NCBI GenBank assembly: GCA_024643585.1
Contig: JAHEMP010000101.1
Location: 1 to 7,848, forward strand
Direction: 5' to 3'
Length of the DNA: 7,848 bases
Origin: Crocinitomicaceae bacterium
GTDB taxonomy: Bacteria > Bacteroidota > Bacteroidia > Flavobacteriales_D > Crocinitomicaceae
Shown here: positions 7,741 through 7,848 of the stretch, in pieces
How positions within the stretch are numbered: the first letter of the stretch is position 1
Layout: every line of letters starts with the position of its first letter
Position numbers and translations under genes: made by a program
The notes under the pieces: generated by a model
The model's database searches: none
Seen by the model: the letters and a program-made list of their open reading frames with translations, nothing else
What the model was told of the DNA's origin: nothing

Positions 7741-7848
7741 ATGACCAAAAAGAGAACGAAAATTCAGTTCACGTCCTATGAGAAATTTGTCATTGCAATA
7801 TTAGCCATTGTTCAATTTACTGTTATTCTCGATTTCATGGTATTGTCT
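7741..7848 (+). CDS. MFS transporter, N-terminal fragment cut by window edge
   Basis: ATG at 7741 lies 5 nt after the gpmI stop and the frame is open to the last base (36 codons). The translation begins MTKKRTKIQFTSYEK, followed by a hydrophobic stretch starting near residue 16 and ending in VQFTVILDFMVLS. A basic start, then a first helix with a QFT-x-x-LDFMV-x-S motif, matches the first transmembrane segment of Bacteroidota MFS efflux-type transporters (DHA/AraJ-like). The substrate cannot be told from this fragment. The spacing suggests co-transcription with gpmI. An alternative reading as another multi-TM protein is possible but less likely. Confidence 0.7.
   Translation, partial: MTKKRTKIQFTSYEKFVIAILAIVQFTVILDFMVLS

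Overview
The window looks like a chromosomal piece of a low-GC member of the Bacteroidota, most likely Flavobacteriales. Four things point that way: a very large secreted protein with an N-terminal DUF7948-like domain, SBBP-like propeller and PKD/Ig-like repeats; the long Flavobacteriia-type PurF; promoters resembling TTG-N20-TAnnTTTG instead of sigma70 boxes; and little sign of Shine-Dalgarno sequences. Placement below order level is a guess (a Crocinitomicaceae/Cryomorphaceae-like lineage would fit).

Layout. Positions 1-3174 on the minus strand hold the first 1058 codons of a giant exported surface protein whose C-terminus lies beyond the left edge. Positions 3175-3406 are a divergent intergenic region with candidate promoters for both directions and three copies of the hexamer CAACCG. 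From 3407 to the right edge everything is on the plus strand and tightly packed: purF (amidophosphoribosyltransferase), a small two-TM sensor histidine kinase 10 nt later, gpmI (cofactor-independent phosphoglycerate mutase) overlapping the kinase by 4 nt, and the first 36 codons of an MFS transporter 5 nt after gpmI. This looks like one operon.

Function. purF commits PRPP to purine synthesis and gpmI carries out the 3PG/2PG step of glycolysis. 3PG is also the precursor of serine and glycine, which feed purine synthesis. The histidine kinase between them has no response regulator in the window. The surface protein is transcribed away from the operon and is probably functionally separate (cell surface, likely type IX secretion).

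No CRISPR, tRNA, rRNA, insertion sequence or clear mobile element was seen. I did not find a convincing new system. The points most worth a second look are the histidine kinase embedded in a metabolic operon, the apparent loss of Fe-S ligands in PurF, the repeated CAACCG motif, and a promoter that would make the surface-protein mRNA nearly leaderless.
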